Origin: Pempheris klunzingeri
Lineage: Eukaryota; Chordata; Actinopteri; Acropomatiformes; Pempheridae
Direction: 5' to 3'
Length of the DNA: 64,000 bases
NCBI RefSeq assembly: GCF_042242105.1
Contig: NC_092020.1
Location: forward strand, 1,849,001-1,913,000
Part shown: positions 23,727 to 38,235 of the stretch, piece after piece
How positions within the stretch are numbered: the stretch's first letter is position 1
Layout: every line of letters begins with the position of its first letter
Position numbers and translations under genes: made by a program
Notes under the pieces: generated by a model
Database searches by the model: none
Told to the model about the DNA's origin: nothing
Seen by the model: the letters and a program-made list of their open reading frames with translations, nothing else

Positions 23727-24582
23727 CTATACGCGGGTGGTTGAGTGGGAGTGCGGCAAGCCGGTGGAGTTGAAGCCGGTTGTGAAAGTGTTGTAGGGGT
23801 GCAGGTTGGGCATGCCCACCAGGGAATTGGGGATCATGGTGATGGTGTTGGGGGTCATGAGGGGAATGTCGTCCGGAGAGCGCCGCAGAGTGAGCGTGTA
23901 GTCAGGCAGCGAGGCCAAACGCAGTGCCCCTTCGTTGCTGTTCCCCGCCTCACACTCATGGTGCGTCTGGTTCATCTGCAGCGACATGATCTCCTCCTCG
24001 GGCGCGTGGTGGCCAATGTCGTTGGAGGTGGTCTGGCGCTGTGGGCTGGGCTGCCCGTGGCCGGAGTCCTGTCGCCGCTTGTCCTTGCGGTAATAAAGGG
24101 CTGCGAAAGCCAGCACATTGAGGAACAGCAGCGAGGCTCCCACAGCGATAGTGACACTGAGCTCTGTGGAGTAATCCCGCGGGTTCTCCACCACCAGAGG
24201 CCCCGTCTCCTCATCGTCACTCCAGTCTTTATCCTCGCTGTTGTAGGCCGGGGACATGGGAGGCCTCTTGGTGTTGAAGGGCCAGGAGGTCTTCCCGTTG
24301 GGCCTCTTGGTGGACAAGGTGTTCTGGGTGGTCTCTGGCGGGGGCACTTTGGTGGTGGTGGAGGTATAATGGAACATGTCATGTAGGTTGTACAGGTGGG
24401 GCACTAGGTGTTTCCAGAAGGCCACTTTGGTAGCGCGATAGTGGTCACGCACACGTGGCTTCAGGCCGATATGCAGATACAGCTGGTCCTGGGGGTTGTA
24501 CTTGGACCAGGCCACCTCTTCGAAGCGGTTGGCCTTGGTGTGGATGAACTTTGTGTCTTGGGGAACCGGTTTGTTGGGATCC
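23727..24582 (-). CDS. nlgn3: Neuroligin-3, last coding exon (end of esterase domain, stalk, membrane segment, cytoplasmic tail)
   Basis: Postsynaptic adhesion receptor for neurexins. The exon opens after the acceptor TTTTCTGTAG; its first G completes a Gly codon, followed by [16 protein letters not shown], a neuroligin hallmark. In order it encodes the end of the inactive esterase domain (to about [15 protein letters not shown]), a Thr/Pro-rich O-glycosylation-type stalk, an acidic stretch (DWSDDEE), the membrane helix (about 24090-24161, [20 protein letters not shown]), the stop-transfer RKDKRR, a cytoplasmic gephyrin-binding type segment ([19 protein letters not shown]), and the C-terminal PDZ ligand TTRV followed by [38 protein letters not shown] and [15 protein letters not shown] match NLGN3 better than NLGN1. 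Teleosts have two copies (nlgn3a and nlgn3b), and I cannot tell which this is. Confidence 0.96.
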
Positions 24583-25297
24583 CTACAGAAAAGACGATAG
24601 AGTATTAAATAAGATTCTGACAACACATTTAATTATTCATGCTCTCACATTCATGTGGGGTTAGGAAGCACATAAAAATACTAAAAAGAAAACATAACAG
24701 TATCGCTCACAGCTTGTATTTTGGCGTGAAAGGGGTTCAGCCACTACTGGAGAATTTATTAGTCTTGCTTGGTGAAACCCACTACAGTGAAAGCACAAAC
24801 TCACAACAGCAACCAACAGACTGCTGTTAATAATTGATCCAGGTGTGTATGGTGTGGTACACATTACGCTCTCTGTAGCTGCATTAACTGACAGTGGTTT
24901 CTCATATCAATTCATTTTTCCCATCCACTTACAGTTTTACTTGTCCCACAAGATCTCCATGCAGCATGACCTCTCCTCTTTCAGCCACCTCTCTGCGGGC
25001 ATAATATGCCTGTCTATCTCATCCCCTCTCTCCTCTCTCCCCAGATGTTGTTCTTAATTCAGTTCTGATGCAGCCCACCCACAAAAACCAGGGCAGAGGC
25101 TTTTAAAGTAAACACAAATGAATAAGTCAGCAGGCTTTAGGGCTCGCGTCAGGAGGCATCTTGTTGTTGATAATCCAACACTGGTGGAGCCCCTCCGCTA
25201 ATTGCTCAGGGAAGGCAGCACAGTGTGCATTGGCATCCAGTGTACTGATGTAAAGTGGACCATATTAATCAAGACACTAAGAGGAGACTGCAGAGCG

Positions 25298-25326
<29 letters not shown>
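25298..25326. repeat. (GT)n dinucleotide microsatellite
   Basis: About eleven GT units with a short imperfect tail, in the nlgn3 intron. Confidence 0.93.
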
Positions 25327-25330
<4 letters not shown>

Positions 25331-26015
25331 CTTGGATATAAGGATGTTTATGTGCATGAAACTAAAAATCAAGAGACAAAAGGGGTGTGTGTGGGAGAGA
25401 GAGAGAGTCAGAGAGATTTTCTGGATGCAGTTCCTCTTTTGAACTATAGAGTTCACTGTTTCACTTTTCAGTGTTCAACACGTTGCCTCAACACCTGATA
25501 GCCAACCATTTCAATTACAGCAAAGCTATTGATTTATTGAATGAATTAACATAAAGCAATCTCCGACAATCACACAACTCCTTGTTTCCTTGTTGCTGTA
25601 CAATGTCAGGAATGGGAGTGCTGCGGTCTACGCTATTGCTTTTGGTACTGATGAAATTACTTTCTGTGGAAGAACCTTAAGAATAGCACTGCGGCCTTGA
25701 AAACACAATAATGATGCGGGAGCAGAGAAGTTAAAACTGTGTTGTCGCAAGAAGGCAAGGCTCTGTGCGACATTTCTCTAAATGTCATGAAATATCCCTT
25801 TGTGAGTCTGATTGTGATGTCAGCGGCAAGCAAAGTTCACATTTAGGGATGGAGCTGCTACAGTGTTTTCTTTTTTTTTGGCATTGGCTGAAAAAAAACC
25901 CCCAAACAAGGCCAAGAGAATTAAAAGCTATGCCAGAAGAATTCACCCTCCATCCTCTCTCCTGTTCGTTTCTTTGCTGTCAATTTTTCTTTTTCAGGTC
26001 AGTGCTTCTGGGAGA

Positions 26016-26018
<3 letters not shown>

Positions 26019-26068
<50 letters not shown>

Positions 26069-26069
26069 G
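26019..26069. repeat. (GA)n dinucleotide microsatellite
   Basis: About twenty GA units with one G interruption near 26060, in the nlgn3 intron. The sense transcript would carry CU repeats, a binding sequence type for PTB proteins. Confidence 0.95.
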
Positions 26070-29000
26070 TGAGAGAAGAGGGGTAAAGCAAATTGAGATG
26101 GCTGGAGCTGAATCCCTGGACTTGGGCCGGTGTCAGCAGAGCAGCTCGTAAATAACCTCTTTTATTAGGCCCGTAATGATCCCCAATGAATATTGACAGC
26201 CAGACTATGATGACTTTGTAGCAGAATATCAGTAATTAAGTTTCAAAGGAGTGGGTGGTGGAGGTAAGGTCATATTGATCTCCCTGTGCGCAACATGCCA
26301 GGGAACAGGATGTCAATGGAGCAGCCTGAGACGTGGTTGTCTGCAGCCTTCGTGCCTCATGAATTCTCACAGCAGTGTTGTGCGAGCTGTCACACACACA
26401 CGTGCAAGCAAATCTTCTCCCCCCCTCTCTCTTTCTCACACACACATAAACACACGCACGCGACAACAATGATGGAGGTCGGAGCAATCTCAGTTAATGG
26501 CATTTCCATAACACTGTGAATGCTCTCTTTTCAGGAGGGTCAATTTGCTGAATTGTGATGGCAAAAATATTGAAAAGGTACTCGGATAGATCGCACAAAA
26601 CAATCAGTGAGCGCGGGGAGCAAGGGAGCGGTGGTGTAGAGGAGTTAGAAAAGCTCTTTGGTGGCTGGCTGGCTGGTTCACTGCAAGTGAAGATGAATAA
26701 TTTAGGGAACACAAAGAAATCAATGTGGCATCTTTAGTTAATTTGATTTGCCGCATTAGAGAACAACTGGCTGCCTTATCTAATTACACACACATATGCT
26801 TGGGTAATTGTTGCAAAGTCAATAGTAAACAGGCTACATTCCTTTGAACAATTTCTACCACTGCCGCTCAACTTTGGGCTGCATGCTGGCTTTGAAGTCC
26901 TGCCCTGGGCTGCAGAGTCAGTGGGGGTGATCTGAGCTTGAACTGTGATGCTCAGTGTGGTGAGGGCTACTAGGTTACCCTGCTCTATTTGCACTGGGTG
27001 CTGTGTGATGCAATGTAGTCAGATCCTCTTTACAATGTTTCCTGAGTGCTGTGCTGCTGTCTTTTTCATCATTCTCTACATGGTATAATAGCGCTGTAAT
27101 CACTGCTGAGGATTTGCGCAGGTGGCAACCTGTCTGAAATCTGTGTGGAAATTACAGGTGGTTCAGATTATAACACCTGTACAACATAATCTAATACAGT
27201 GGCCCTGTAATGAGTGAAGCTGGTGACACACACTTTTTGTTGAATATCTTACAGACTTTAGTGGAATGATGCCGCTTCCCCTTGTGTGCATATGAGAACA
27301 AAATAATATGAAAAATTTTAGAAATAACTCAAAAAATTATAAGCTTCACGAGATACTGGTGTGCTCATAAATACATGACGTCTCAATATCTACAGTGAGC
27401 TTCAACAGTGTACACACTCAGAGACATTTTGTCTTGACTCTGTGTGTGAAACAATGTAATGACTATGAAGTCAGCTGACACTGGTCACAGCTGAATACTC
27501 TGAGATACACACAGAACAAAATAGAATTAAATAGGCTGGAAAGAGAAACTTGACGATAAGATATCAACAGTCTGCTGATCTTGGTGAGCTGAAGACTTTT
27601 AGAAGTCACCAAACAGCAAGGAATTTTTAGTAGAGATAAAAGTGAAAACACTTATTGAACATTATCTTAACCTGTCAAAAAATGAAATGAAAGGATGTGG
27701 AGGGGGGGGGGCAAGTTAAAAAAAGAACTACATTTCTTTGCCTGTTCATTTGTTTTGCCAGAGTAGCCTCAATTAAAGCTGACACCAGAACCTCTTTGTC
27801 ATCGTTTCATTACACATTCAAATATTATAACAGTCCGGTGATAAAACTCTGAACAGTGCGTCGTTGTCCAAACACTTCCCGAGCTCGCCGTATGTGCTCA
27901 GCTCTATAGCAAACGCCTTGTTGTGACTTGTGTGAACAGCCCTGGCATAATGTGATGTTTGTGGTCCTGTTGGGCTCTCAGAGCTCCCCTGCATTAGCTG
28001 ATAGCCTGCCTCCTGTCAGACCTCCCACTTAATCCGGATGGTCATTGGAGCTGTGGCTGGACTCCCAGGCAGAGGAGAGGGATTATTACACCCATAAAAG
28101 CGGGCGTTTTAATGGCCTTTCAGATTCCCTCTGATGTGTTCATATGGCTGTGGTACTATAAACCATCGCCTTCATCTCCTCCTCAGCCCCCCCCCTCTCC
28201 CATACCCTCCTCTCATGATGACCCGCTGACCCCCGCTAACCTTGGCCTGCCATGCGTGTTTAAGTGCTTCCGAGTGTTTGTATCTGTGATTGACTGGGAG
28301 TCTGTGTGTGTGTGTGCTTCATCTCCTGTCTGTCAGCTTGCATCCCTGTGTGTGTGTGTGTGTTTGAATTTGTGACGCATCATGGTGTGATGACCTCTGG
28401 GGCCACACAAGTGCAACACTTGAACACGAGACATGTCACATGGCACAAAGCGGTAGATGTTGTGCAGTGATGACGACAAGCCTCTCCAGGCTGATAAAAG
28501 TGTGGAACTCTTCTATAAGACGCTGCGCCACCTGGCTGACATCCACCACTCTCAGCCCTGCCTACACATGTGGCAGAGCGAGCCCTGAGCTCATTACCTA
28601 TTCCAAGCCCTATCTGCGAGCACTGATGTAAAAGGTAGATAAGGGGGAAGAATGAATATCATTTTCTTTCTTTTTTTCATTTCCCATGTACCTCCTTCCC
28701 CTTTTCATCCTGATGTAATTTGAAGCGCTTGAATGATCATAGACCTAGCCATCACCAAATCTGAAAAGACACGTTTAGGTGCCCTAAGGCAGAAGACAAG
28801 AATCTATTTTCACTACACTCAAGGTCTCTGAATCCAGAGCTGAGTATAACTTCTCAATATAAAACAACACGCATGAATTCAGTGGCACTGATGCTCATTT
28901 TGCTAAGCTGTGAAAATATGCAAAGTTGCAGCCTGTTTTTTTTCAGTTATTGTTGTAACTGTTGTGTAACAAATTCATCCCCTGCAGTTGTTTATCTACT

Positions 29001-30840
29001 TACCAGGTAACACAAAGTAAGCGGCTAATTGTAATTTTTTACTCCAACAGAAGGCTCCCAACACCTCTCCCTGCATTCTGTGTACATTTTTTTATAAACA
29101 CACTCAATCTAATTCTGTTTTTGTGGACTTTGTCTAGGAGAGGCATAGGGGGCAACTTCAGCACTGAGCGGGTAAATTATCAGGCTGTGCTCTTTTGCCC
29201 TTCATGTAGTCTCACACTGGGGCAGAGGGCTGAGTGATGCGTAGTTCATATCTAATGGCAGCCTTCGGTTCAGCAGGCTAAGTGATGCAGGGCGAGGCAC
29301 CGTGACTTTGGGGCGTGCAGAAGTGTTGGAGGACACAGCTCTTGGGCCGCTCCTTATTATGGATGCTATTGACTTGTTTGATTAGATGAGTGGCAGCAAA
29401 CAAAACACCTCCCCCAACACCTTCTCTGCATTCCCTTTCGCCTTCTTTTAACCAATTAGCAGCGTGCTACCACTTCTAAATTGCACATTTTTTAGCATTT
29501 ATGAATGATATGTTTAGTATTTATCCCCGTTTTTACTTATGGATGCACACATGCAGATCTACTTCCTTTTCTCCTCCTCCCCTGCCGCCCTCCTCTCATT
29601 ACATTCAGCGCACAGCGTGGACACCGATCAATTGCATCCAGGCCCCTTAACAAGCCACACCACTTCCTTACCTTCTCTAATGCAAATCAGGATATTGGCT
29701 ACAAATCTCCCATCAAGTGAGTGCCTTTTTAATGGAGTAGATAGGCGGCTGTTTGGTGCTGTGCTGTTCCACAATGCCCAGCATTCACAGACTCCTAGTA
29801 CAGGTTGAGTTGGCCTTAACGAAGGAAGCTGAAGGAACAGGGGGATAATCCGGAGAAAGGACAAGAAGGGGGGGTATGAGATGAGTGATGTAACTACTAG
29901 ACAGCTGGGGTAAAAATAAATGGCTGAAGCCGTGTGTGAATGAGGTCAGGCAGGAGAGACAGTTGATGTATACGTGTTGAGGAGAGTTGTTCGATTGACA
30001 AGCAGGAGAAAGACAAAAAAAATCAACTGGCAGGGTTGTAAATCAAAGTGCTGGCTGTTAAACTACACTATAGACACTCTGTAGTTACTTCAATCTACAT
30101 TTGTTTGGTTGGCAGCCGTTGTCACTAAAGGCAAAGCAATCAATACTGCATATTTTAGCTTATGTTGTGAATGTAAAACATGAGTAGACTTTCTTTTTTT
30201 TTGTATAAAATAATGAGAGAGATGGGGATGGAGGAGCAGTGGAGGAGAAAAAGGAAAGAAATTCAACACATGACAGCGCTCTGCTCTTTAACTACCTAGC
30301 AAGGCCCTGCACAGCATGTGGCACAGCTCATACACAGAACAGGGGAAATGAGCACCCGCCAGAAGGAAAAAAACAAGAAGTGGGAAGATGGACCAACGTA
30401 TTTATAGCACTAATGATATATAATGCTTGATCTTTTCTGGGCTTTTCATCATTCTGTCTTTTCTGAAGTGTTCTGCCAGCATTTTGTGTATAGTCGTGTT
30501 GCAATGCTTGCATTTGTGTTTGAGAAGGTGTGGAAGTCACAGTACGTCGACTTGTGGCAAAAGTTTCGGAGCAACTGCTCAGAAGAAGTTGTTGTGGCAA
30601 TAAAGTGCAGGACAATTTTGCCTGTCAATAGTAAAACAAATGTTGCAGCCAGGAAAATAACTCTGAGCTGAGTAAATCCCCGGCTTCTGAAACATCCCTA
30701 ACTCTCAGGAAAGAACAGCCTCATAGTGTAAACACACACTCTCACAATCGCACTCACACACATGCGCACTCACACACTAAGACGATTTGACAGCGTGCAC
30801 TCTCTGTATGCTTTTACGCTTCACTGACACTGATAGAGCA

Positions 30841-30858
30841 AAAAAAAAAAAAAAAAAA
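30841..30858. repeat. Poly-A run
   Basis: Eighteen A residues; no SINE or LINE body with a matching 5' end was recognised beside it. Confidence 0.9.
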
Positions 30859-33134
30859 GCGCATGGGCAGGGATTTGCCCTGTAAAGATGACACATGAGA
30901 GCCAGGGACAGGAAGAGCTTTGGGGGGAACGCTGCTATGATACACACTGTTGACATGCAGCCCAAGTGTCTCAACATCGTGTCACACATGTTTCTACAGC
31001 CGATTTAGAGAGGGGGCAGGAAGTGCAATCTGGGTCAATTCATTACGAACATCTGGAAGGGGAGCCAGAGCTGCTTTACAGATATGGCTGTTGGAAGGGC
31101 CACAAAGGCAAAGGGAATTCAACTGTGCCTTAATTAAAAGGGAGTCCTCTTGAGCCAGACTGGGTTGTGTGGTGTTGGAGGAGAGATCTATATCCCATAG
31201 TGTGGTCTAAATGAGGAGGATGGACTCAGAATCTATGGGAAATATCTCATATCCTGAACACACCACCCCACCTCATTGAGTTGATGGTAGAGTCTGTTGC
31301 TTGGTCTGGGGTGAAATTACCCTTTGGAGCAGCACACTGAGTTTTATGTTATCCTGGCATCTAATCCCAGGCTTTTTACCATCTGAGTGACTAATTGTGG
31401 TCTGCATGTAATCCCCCAGTCTGGAGTTACGCCAAGGTGACACACCATAGGCTAGATACTGTACTACCTGTAACATTGCGAGCACAGATCTAGAACCAGT
31501 TTAGTTTCCCACCGTTTTGCACCCAGTGTTAATCAATCAGTGATGTGGAAATCTACAAAACTGACATGGGATCAGCAGTAAAGTGCAATTTGTTGATTTC
31601 TGCTGCTCACCAGGATGAAGGTCGGGTCAGAGTTACGGCAGGCTTACTGCCCACGGCACTGTGCTCAATATAAGTGGTTGAAGGTAAGAATGAATTTCAC
31701 TGACATCGCAAGAGTCAAGTTAGGACTGATTCAGTACAAAAGCACTGTGCATTTCTACCTTGAGGCCTAAAAATGTTCTCATTAAAACTGAACACAGCCT
31801 CTCTTCTCCTAACAGCAGATAATATTATTGAAAGGACAAGAAGAAATTCCATCTGTATCTACAAATTGCAGCTTTGTATGTGTTGACACACGATGGCTGC
31901 CAGGCAGAGTAGACAGCTGTTTAGTCCGAGCGTCACCAATGGACCTCAGTGCTTTCCTTGAGGAGCCAAAACAGCCGACATCAGTCCATCTGCACTAGTC
32001 TGCCATTAGCGGTTCAAGGATCCGGCAAAGCCGGATGCCAGATGACTGGATGTAAATGCCACCTGATTGGACAGCCAATGATATAGAGACAGATAAAAAA
32101 CAGAACAAGATTTCAGACTGCATCCCGTTCAGGGTGGGATCAATACCTCTCTGGTAACGGCGATTGTCAAATTAAATTTCAGTTGTTAGAAATGATTACT
32201 AGTAGTCATACAAAATGGCCAGGCTTTGTGATGGGTGGGGCTGAAATTGAGCGCTGTAGAGAGCGGGAGTCACACAGGGCACGAGTGATCGACTTGGTCC
32301 ACACTGAGGGAATCGATATCGCCGAGGGCAAGAGTTTGATATGTCTCAGTGATAAGTCTCTGTGTCTTTTGGGCTTCGGTATAATGGAGCATAGATAGTA
32401 TTTCCAGCCAAACACACACACACAACACGCACAAACCCACAGAAATATACAGAAAGGCAGACATACTCAACCCAAACAGTCAGCCAAGCACAAAAAGCAC
32501 AGCACACATTCTGGAGGAACATTTAATCTTCCTCAGATTCAATATGTCTCAGGTTTTCAGTGTGGGACCCAGGAAGTCCAGGCAAAAAACACCTTTGAAA
32601 AAAACGCCTTTGCTGAAAAATGCCTTTTCTGTGCTGGACTATCCATTGTAGAGCTTCCTTTTTCCTGCAGCTTCTTTTCTGTCGCACGGAAGTCCTTTTA
32701 ACTGGACTGAGATAGGAGTTCTCTCTCTGACTCCCTACTAATGACAACAAAGTAAATGTGTGATCACTGGTTTCACTAATCTGCAAGTAGTGTTGTTTAA
32801 CTAATTTAAAAGCCAAAAAAATATGAATATGTTGAGTTGCTACTATTATTAGACTAGATGATAAAAACCCAAGCACTTGCTACTGACTGTGTGTTGCTGA
32901 CAGGGAGACCTCATGGAATGAAATGCCATAAATTCATTGTGTTTGACTTTGTGACCAAAGTGGATGCTGCTTCACGATCACTGCAGCCAGTTCAGTCACT
33001 CAGGTGAAATTAGCAACCAGCTTAAATACCCAGAATAATGCAACAGTTGACCTCAAGTCAAGACCTGATATCTGGTGAAACAATTACACAATCATTAACT
33101 ACCAGTATAAACAAAACATTGAAAGACTAAAGTT

Positions 33135-33457
33135 AAGTTAAAGGGACATTTAGCTGATTTTGCAACTGGTTTGGTACCATTACAGTGTTGGCAGTATATG
33201 CAATAAACAATTTTCCAACAAGTTTCCTCCGTGCGTCCGCTTCTTGATTCGAAACATGTCATCCGGTGAACATTAGCCAGCTCTTTGGCTATTGTTCAAC
33301 TGAATAACTGACAATTATTAGTTATTTTACTGCTTAGCAAGTTATTCAACTGAACAATAGCCCGAGAGCAGAGAGCACGAGGGAGCTCTCTGTTCATTTG
33401 AATATACTACCAACCTTTTAATAATAAGGCCTGTTGAAAATTGCATCCCTTTAACTT
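33135..33457. mobile_element. Candidate MITE-like element with 12-bp terminal inverted repeats and an internal hairpin
   Basis: AAGTTAAAGGGA at 33135-33146 and its exact reverse complement TCCCTTTAACTT at 33446-33457 bound 323 bp with no coding capacity. Inside, 33287-33309 and 33340-33362 form a 23-bp inverted repeat (21 of 23 matching) around a 30-nt loop. Size, inverted ends and absence of an ORF fit a non-autonomous DNA transposon. No clear target-site duplication is visible, so the ends could instead be coincidental. Confidence 0.45.
33287..33362. repeat. Inverted repeat able to form a 23-bp hairpin
   Basis: The left arm begins GGCTATTGTTCAACTGAATA; the right arm is its complement except for two bases at the centre of CAACTG/CAGTTG. 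The loop is 30 nt. It lies inside an nlgn3 intron about 600 bases downstream (in transcript sense) of the 790-nt exon. Confidence 0.8.
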
Positions 33458-33945
33458 CAGCTGGCACGGTCATCGTCAAAATCAAACAACTCTCTCCTTT
33501 TAAATGTAGCCAAGCATTTTCAAATGGTTCCTTGCATCTGGTGTGTTTTATAGCAACTGACTACCTGTGCTTGTTTATTCAACCTGTCCTCTCATCTCAA
33601 CACACATGTGGAGGAGACAGTTTGTTGTTTTTCCTGTACCAATCAAATATGAGACAACCAGTCATTGGTCTAAATCTCATTGACTAATCCTTAACACAAT
33701 TTATTTTTCTTCCTCTCAGTGAACAGTAATTAGGAGTGCACCATGATGACTCTGTGAAAAAATCCCACAAAACAAACAAATGAAGGGCAAATAGAACACT
33801 GGTGCACCTAATAATACATTTGAATCCTATTAAAATTAATAGTTAAGAGTATCAATAAGTATCAGTATCAACCCTAATTCCGATAATATCTCATGTCTAA
33901 TTGGGATAACCAATAAAAAATAAAATAATGTAGTCATTTTACTCA

Positions 33946-34773
<828 letters not shown>

Positions 34774-35289
34774 TTACTGTGTCACTATTATGGAAGATAA
34801 TTCAGTTATGTGCTATACTACATGATAGTCGTTAATTTTGTTGCCGCCATGATCAAAAGGGGGCTGTCAGCTACACAGCTGATAAGAATAACAAAGGCCA
34901 GACAGAACAAGTCCTTGTTGCCACACAAAACAATAATGGAATCATGGCTGTGATAATGAATGTGCAGATGGCCTGGTCTTACAGACAGCTCACAGACAGA
35001 AGAGGGAATCAGCACTCTGTCTGTCATCTTCTCTTCTTCCATCCAACTCTATGGAACAGTATATTCTCTCGGTAATGATATCTATACGTTTGTTAGGAGC
35101 AGATGCTGCCAATACAACTCTATAGGTTTTGTTGCAAATAGAGGATGCATGAAAACTAGCAAACCAGACAATACCATGCTCCTGCACATATGAACCCTGT
35201 GCACATACCGTCCCCCTGTGCTTTTCAAGGTAGCTTAAATTGGATGAACCTTATGCACTGCAATAATAGACACAAATGCTCCTTTCTAT

Positions 35290-35292
<3 letters not shown>

Positions 35293-35342
<50 letters not shown>
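35293..35342. repeat. (CA)n dinucleotide microsatellite
   Basis: Twenty-five AC units without interruption, the longest array in the window, in the large nlgn3 intron. Confidence 0.98.
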
Positions 35343-35344
<2 letters not shown>

Positions 35345-38206
35345 ATGCATGCACACACGCAAGCACGCACAGTACCTGTGCATCAGCTATGCCTTGCGCA
35401 AGTTAAAAGTCTTTTTTTTTTCACCTGAAAGATCACTAAATTCTACAGGAGTTTGTGGGTGGATTGCTATAAATAAAACTAGACTCCTACTCCCTACATT
35501 TGCAGAAGGAATGGCGCTGCACACATTCACCCGGCAATACAATGTAACATGGTGGCACACAATGAAAGAAGACCTAGCTGAACAGAACACCATGGTCTAC
35601 TGCGTGTAATATATAGAAATAGAGCCTAAGAGTCAACAGACCTTCTATTATGTGAATCTACATAGGAGCTTGGTGTTTGTGGGCTTTAAAGGCGGTGGAG
35701 GGATTCAGAACCCCAGGCAAACAAATCTACAGTCTCATGAGGTGCTCGCACAAATTAAATTACATTTTATTTGCAGTGCCGTATCAAGGTACTCTAAAAA
35801 GACTTTTCACCACAAGGAGCAGAATCCAAATAACAAACACTATTTCCTTAGAAATGATTGAATCCCCTTTGAAAAATGTCTCCTTACAGAGAGAAGAGTG
35901 AAGGTGACATGACATCCTCTCTGTCTCTGGTAGGCCTCATCACCAATGCCTCGCATTCTCTGTCTTGACAGCACCACTCATCTGTCCTCCCGATATGGTT
36001 TTCAAAATCACAAGTGCTGTTTTACCAATCTCAAAGAAAATCACATACGAAGCTCCTACCACTTAACCATGCTGCTTTATTGCTTATGGCTGTTTCACTG
36101 CCAGATTTAGGGAATACTACTGAACTCATAATATTGAGAACCACAGCAGATGAACTGCTTCTGAAATGGCATGCATGCTAAAAAAAAAAAAGAAAAAACA
36201 CATTATTAGACGATTCCACATATAAGCCACAAAGACTAGCAGGAAAATATACAGGCATGCAGACTCAGTTTGTGATATTTCCACTTCAGTGTGGGTGGCT
36301 GTGTTGAAGTCTTTGTGTTTATGAGGTAAACAGCAGACTTAAGTGCCAGATATATCACTTTGGTAGTCTTAATCAGAGGCAGCGGGGGGCTTATTTCTTC
36401 TTGGCGAAGATGAAGTGTTTATTTACAGAGCTATTTACATTTATTTGTTCGCAAGTAGTAAGTAGAATTAATGTGTCTGGGTGAGTGAACTGTGAAATGT
36501 TTCTGTGGTGAGAGTGTTTACTAGTATGAGCCACAATTTGTGTACTTGAACAATGATTTTCAGTCTGAATGTCGCTATTAGAGGCAAAGATTCCAATGCA
36601 TGTCTGAAGTTTTTGATTCAACCTTAGTGGAAGAAATGTCTTCTTTTTCTGTTTCTGCATCATGTATCTCATTCTATGTGGATAAGACCATCAGCTTACC
36701 GTGGCCTTGCCCTGATTCTGCCCTTCGAGCTGTCCTGTGGTTGTGTGTCTCTGCAGGACGGTGGCCTGTGCCGTGTCCCAGGGAGCGGAAGCAGATGTCG
36801 AGGGTTTCACCCACTTGAAAGCATTAGAGGGGCAGCCGCAAGATGAAAGATGGCCGCTTGAAGGCAGAGAGGGGGGCTGGGGTTTAATCCTGCCATCCCT
36901 CCCTTCTCCTCCTCCTCACCCCTCCCTTCCCCTCCCCTCACTCTTTAGTGGTATTGCCTCTCTTCACATCTCAACTCAGATTGCACAGTGCAAACAGAGA
37001 AAGTCATGGTGCAGGGAGTCTGTCCTGAATCCCAATGCTGCCAGCCATGCCACAGCCACTTTCTAAATGTCTTTGATCAGAAGTTGCTGTAGAAAAACGT
37101 TTGCCAGCAGAGAAGCTTCTGTGATTGCCAAGGCGATTTGACAGACAAACGTATATCAAATCCGTTTGCCGTAATTGAGGAGAGTGGCTTGAATGCGACT
37201 AGGCTTGGTCCTGTGTCTGCCTGCACCCAAACCCACAGATGGCCAACAGCTGAGGAGGCTGCAGCCAGGTTGATACTGTTAGATTTATCTCCCGCTTTGG
37301 CTGATGAAACGGGAAGAACAGTGACTGAGGCTTTACTATTGTATGTCGAGAAACATATAAATCCAGAACACATGAGCTGTCATCTGACCGATAAATATGT
37401 ATTAGAGGTGTGTGTGATGAGCCCCACTGTGGTAGGAAGCTCACTGGGGAAGGTCAGAGAGAGAGAGAGGAGAAAAGAGCTCAGGCTTTATCACCCACTG
37501 AGGGAATCCACTAATTATACACACTGGGAGGTGTACGCGTGTGTCTGTGAGTGTACGTGAGTGTGCTCATGCACGTGTGTCCATGCAGACTTTGATTGAT
37601 AAGACAGAGACGATGAATAGGTTGACAAACACTGCGCATCATCATGATGGGGGTTAACCATTTGTGACATTGTTTTGTCTTCAGTATCTACTCTGACATC
37701 TACGTAGTGATAACGATTACTCAACATCCCAACGAATTAAGCAGAAAGCGCAGCCCCATCAACACGTGTGTCACATTCATATCTAGCACCCTTTACATTG
37801 TAAAAGCAACAGATAGCCCTAAAATGATCTGCCTGTGTTTGACATGCGAGAACCCGACACCCAAACTGTGAGCAGATCCATCAAACCATAGCATTGCTGG
37901 CAGATTGAGGTCACGCTGAATTATGACTGGAGCTCCGAGGTAATCACTCATTGGGTCCCTGCTAAAATGCTGTCACGTCGCTCTGCAGCCGCCTCTGCGC
38001 TCCGGTTTGCCGACCTCGACCGCGCTGCCCCCTCACTAGACACCCGTTAAATGGGCATGCGGTTCAGGCCCTGAATTGGTCGAGTGGCTTGTAGAGATAA
38101 TTCACCACTGATAGGAAAAAAAAGCTTGACCTTGGGGGTATGATGACCACCACATAGGTTAGAGAGCCACCACACACACACAAACTAAACACAGCCACAG
38201 GCTCAA

Positions 38207-38235
38207 ACACACACACACACACACACACACACAAG
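38207..38235. repeat. (CA)n dinucleotide microsatellite
   Basis: About fourteen AC units; a shorter CA run lies 25 bases to the left. Confidence 0.95.

Noticed and set aside
23745..24386. A 213-codon open frame on the plus strand
   Set aside because: It lies exactly antisense to the nlgn3 last exon, has no family resemblance and is explained by the G+C-rich codon pattern of the real gene on the other strand.
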